In this document: piece after piece, positions 6,413 through 8,004 of the stretch
Position numbering within the stretch: position 1 is the first letter of the stretch
Layout: each line of letters starts with the position of its first letter
From: Calditrichota bacterium
GTDB taxonomy: Bacteria > Zhuqueibacterota > Zhuqueibacteria > Oleimicrobiales > Geothermoviventaceae
Length of the DNA: 8,004 bases
Reading direction: 5' to 3'
Assembly: GCA_013152765.1 (NCBI GenBank)
Contig: JAADFT010000079.1
Span: 1-8,004 of the forward strand
Position numbers and translations under genes: made by a program
The notes under the pieces: model-generated
What the model was told of the DNA's origin: nothing
Databases searched by the model: none
Seen by the model: only the letters and a program-made list of their open reading frames with translations

Positions 6413-6421
6413 CTCCTCCTC
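6413..6421 (-). promoter_or_regulatory. Ribosome binding site deciding the start at 6408
   Basis: GAGGAGGAG on the minus strand, four bases before ATG 6406-6408. It favours the 179-residue form over an in-frame ATG at 6450. Confidence 0.75.
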
Positions 6422-6552
6422 AAGGGCGAAAAAACGTCCACCGTACTCACTCAAAATGCCGACTCCGTGTGCCCCCGCCGAAAGCCACAACCTGCTTTGT
6501 CACCGCAGGCGAAAATCGCTTTGCCGCAAAGTTCCGGCTCGACCCCGCGACC

Positions 6553-7788
6553 TCAAAAAGCGGAAACGAACCCTGCCAGCAGCCGTGTGTTCTTGGCGCG
6601 CTTGTCGTAAGTGCCCTCGAATACCAGTCGCAGATTCCGGTGCAGGAGGTACGAGTAACTGGCTGTGAACGACTCGTAGTCGAGACCCAGGTTCAGCAGT
6701 TCAGGGGAAGACTCACCGTCGACCCGATTGTAGAGGAGAGTGAGGAAAGGCCGGCCCATTTCACCGTGCAACGCCCAGATCAGCTCCACAATGTAGCCAC
6801 GCGTTTCCACCTCAACCGGGTGCACACGCATGAAGTAGGGATTGTCGTCCCGCCGGACGATCGCCTGTGCGTTCAGTTGCAGGCTCTTGCTGAAATCCAC
6901 CGTCGCATCCACCCCGAGGTAATGGAAACGGTCCGTCACCCATTCCCGGGTAGGCTGGGAGCCGGAAGGAAACAGTTCCTTGTACTTTTCTTCCTTCCCG
7001 TAGTAACCGAAGCCACCGATGCGCACATTTCCCACCGACTGCGACACCCGCAACAGCACGTTCTTGTAGTTGTCGGTGTCAAAATTGCGCAGTGCATCGG
7101 CAGGCGATTTTCCGTTGCCATTCAGCACTTCGAGAACCACGTCCGAACCGAAGCTGGTACCGTACGTCAACATCAGGCCGCGGTCGTAGGTCAGATTCGC
7201 CCGCGCCGCCCCGACGCGAACCCGGTAGATCTGGTAATCTTCGTACGTCAGTCTGAGCTCACGCTTGAACAGCGGGTCGGAAACCTGAAACTGACCAATC
7301 ATCAGGTCCAGATCGGTACCGAACAGATTGTTGAAATGGACGTAAGCGTCTTCCACGCCTGCCACTTCACCGCGCTCAGAAAAGAAAAAGTAGAAGTAGT
7401 ACGAGACATCTTTGGCAATCTGCCCGCCCGACAGGAATTTCAGGTAGTACGGCATCTGGAAATCGCTCTTTCGCGCGCCTTCCTTGGTCTGCACGCGAAA
7501 GTAGTTGTCGAACCGCACGGCAATGGGCAGTTCGCGCTGCAACGTCAAAATGGGGTCGCCGGTGTCTCGAAAGAACCGGACTGGCTCCTTGCCTTCGAGC
7601 TGAAAGGCGTTTCCAGCAAAATCTTCACCGTAAGCTTTCAGTCTGGGCACAGGGGCATGGCAGGTACTGCACGACAGCCGGTACTTCCGCGCAAAAGCGG
7701 GGATGGCTGACCCGGTTTGTGGCCAGACAAATGCGACGGCCGCGGCCACCAGCACGGCCCAAATTACCGCTCGTCTGCTTGCCATCAT
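6553..7788 (-). CDS. Outer-membrane beta-barrel with N-terminal c-type heme site (porin-cytochrome fusion, Cyc2-like)
   Basis: A 411-residue exported protein. A signal peptide covers residues 1-28 (SRR, hydrophobic core 7-22, cleavage after GSA). It is followed directly by FARKYRLSCSTCHAPVP, with heme-binding C40, C43 and H44, and then by the LKAYGEDFAGNAF pattern usual in this family. From about residue 80 the chain alternates hydrophobic and polar residues with many Tyr/Phe, as in porin-type barrels, for example 92-98, 131-136 and 207-222, and it ends in Phe, the usual outer-membrane assembly signal. Single-heme cytochrome-porins such as Cyc2 move electrons across the outer membrane in iron oxidisers, and this has the same layout. 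The FAR...CxxCH start also occurs in barrels of unknown function, so iron oxidation is not proven. It lies 40 bases after the preceding gene, suggesting an operon. Confidence 0.8.
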   Translation of the reverse strand: MMASRRAVIWAVLVAAAVAFVWPQTGSAIPAFARKYRLSCSTCHAPVPRLKAYGEDFAGNAFQLEGKEPVRFFRDTGDPILTLQRELPIAVRFDNYFRVQTKEGARKSDFQMPYYLKFLSGGQIAKDVSYYFYFFFSERGEVAGVEDAYVHFNNLFGTDLDLMIGQFQVSDPLFKRELRLTYEDYQIYRVRVGAARANLTYDRGLMLTYGTSFGSDVVLEVLNGNGKSPADALRNFDTDNYKNVLLRVSQSVGNVRIGGFGYYGKEEKYKELFPSGSQPTREWVTDRFHYLGVDATVDFSKSLQLNAQAIVRRDDNPYFMRVHPVEVETRGYIVELIWALHGEMGRPFLTLLYNRVDGESSPELLNLGLDYESFTASYSYLLHRNLRLVFEGTYDKRAKNTRLLAGFVSAF

Positions 7789-7792
7789 TCAA

Positions 7793-7801
7793 TCTCCTCT
7801 C
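7793..7801 (-). promoter_or_regulatory. Ribosome binding site of the porin-cytochrome gene
   Basis: Reads GAGAGGAGA on the minus strand. Two adjacent ATGs follow (7786-7788 and 7783-7785), five and eight bases after GGAG. Either can serve, and the choice changes the signal peptide by only one residue. Confidence 0.65.
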
Positions 7802-7828
7802 TCCGATCACATGCGCAAAGCCATTTTC

Positions 7829-8004
7829 TCAGTCCACAACTTCAAACCAGGTCTCCGCGTCGTTCACACGGATGATCTCCGTTTCGTCCTCCGGCACGCC
7901 GAGAAAGTCCGCCACCGACTTCACCAGGCGCCGGTAGTTCAGCTCAGCACGCACGACAACTCGCCCAAGCGGGATGTCGTCGGGAACCGTCCAGGTGTAG
8001 GTCT
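7829..8004 (-). CDS. C-terminal fragment of an unidentified protein, possibly a multiheme cytochrome
   Basis: Only the last 57 codons are in the window, ending with TGA at 7829-7831. The readable tail contains TYTWTVPDD, then PLGRVVVRAELNYRRLV (11-27) and ADFLGVPEDE, and closes with ETWFEVVD. The VRAELNYRR stretch resembles the C-terminal beta-sheet tail of large multiheme cytochrome c proteins of the cytochrome c554-like type. No heme motif falls within the fragment, so this is a resemblance and not an identification. Codon use and the clean frame show that it is a real gene. It ends 40 bases before the porin-cytochrome start and probably shares its transcript; if it is a cytochrome, it would be a natural periplasmic partner. 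Confidence 0.6.
   Translation of the reverse strand, partial: TYTWTVPDDIPLGRVVVRAELNYRRLVKSVADFLGVPEDETEIIRVNDAETWFEVVD

Noticed and set aside
6491..6509. A five-pair hairpin between the porin-cytochrome and ferritin-like genes
   Set aside because: The stem is short, the loop is nine bases, and no T run follows on the minus strand. It is too weak to call a terminator.
5833..7710. A 625-codon plus-strand open frame opposite the ferritin-like and porin-cytochrome genes
   Set aside because: It is a mirror of the minus-strand genes, which have signal peptide, heme and diiron motifs. The plus translation shows none.
1..8004. CRISPR arrays, insertion sequences, tRNA or rRNA genes
   Set aside because: No regularly spaced direct repeats, transposase-like protein, terminal inverted repeats, tRNA T-loop with acceptor stem, or rRNA-like sequence was seen on either strand.

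Overview
The window is a one-directional block of eight genes, all on the minus strand, so transcription runs from position 8004 towards 1. Both end genes are cut by the window edges. Base composition is moderately GC-rich, and every complete gene has a strong GGAGG-type ribosome binding site. A signal-peptide-bearing beta-barrel protein implies a Gram-negative (two-membrane) bacterium. Membrane and outer-membrane c-type cytochromes, diiron ferritin-like proteins, a rubredoxin-like protein and an archaeal/thermophile-type peroxiredoxin suggest an anaerobe or microaerophile with rich cytochrome-based electron transfer, possibly thermophilic. No gene here allows a firm taxonomic call.

In transcription order: (1) 8004-7829, the last 57 residues of an unidentified protein, possibly a multiheme cytochrome; (2) 7788-6553, an exported beta-barrel with one N-terminal CxxCH heme site (porin-cytochrome fusion, Cyc2-like); (3) 6408-5869 and (4) 5386-4868, two ferritin-like diiron proteins of the rubrerythrin superfamily with metal ligands at matching positions; (5) 4584-3940, a Prx6-class peroxiredoxin with two extra C-terminal cysteines; (6) 3846-3514, a 110-residue protein with an N-terminal rubredoxin-like Cys4 site; (7) 3141-1882, a CydA-like eight-helix membrane protein fused to a C-terminal cytochrome c; (8) 1813-1, a second CydA-like/cytochrome c fusion that continues into a further domain with an LGMHC motif and a second CxxCH, and runs off the window.

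Genes 3-6 form a peroxide/oxygen defence and iron-handling block. Rubredoxin-like proteins commonly pass electrons to rubrerythrins and peroxidases in anaerobes. Genes 7-8 are the most unusual part: two cytochrome-bd-like proteins in tandem without a recognisable CydB. The quinol-binding loop is missing and heme c is attached instead. The first copy keeps the three histidine/methionine heme ligands I can match to E. coli CydA. The second has lost the methionine and the helix-3 glutamates, as expected if it were a partner subunit rather than a second catalytic one. My inference is that these two make a heterodimeric, cytochrome-c-linked bd-like complex, set beside an outer-membrane cytochrome-porin and a set of oxygen-defence proteins. 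Strong hairpins at 3889-3934, 3473-3507 and 5750-5790 suggest that the block is split into several transcription units.
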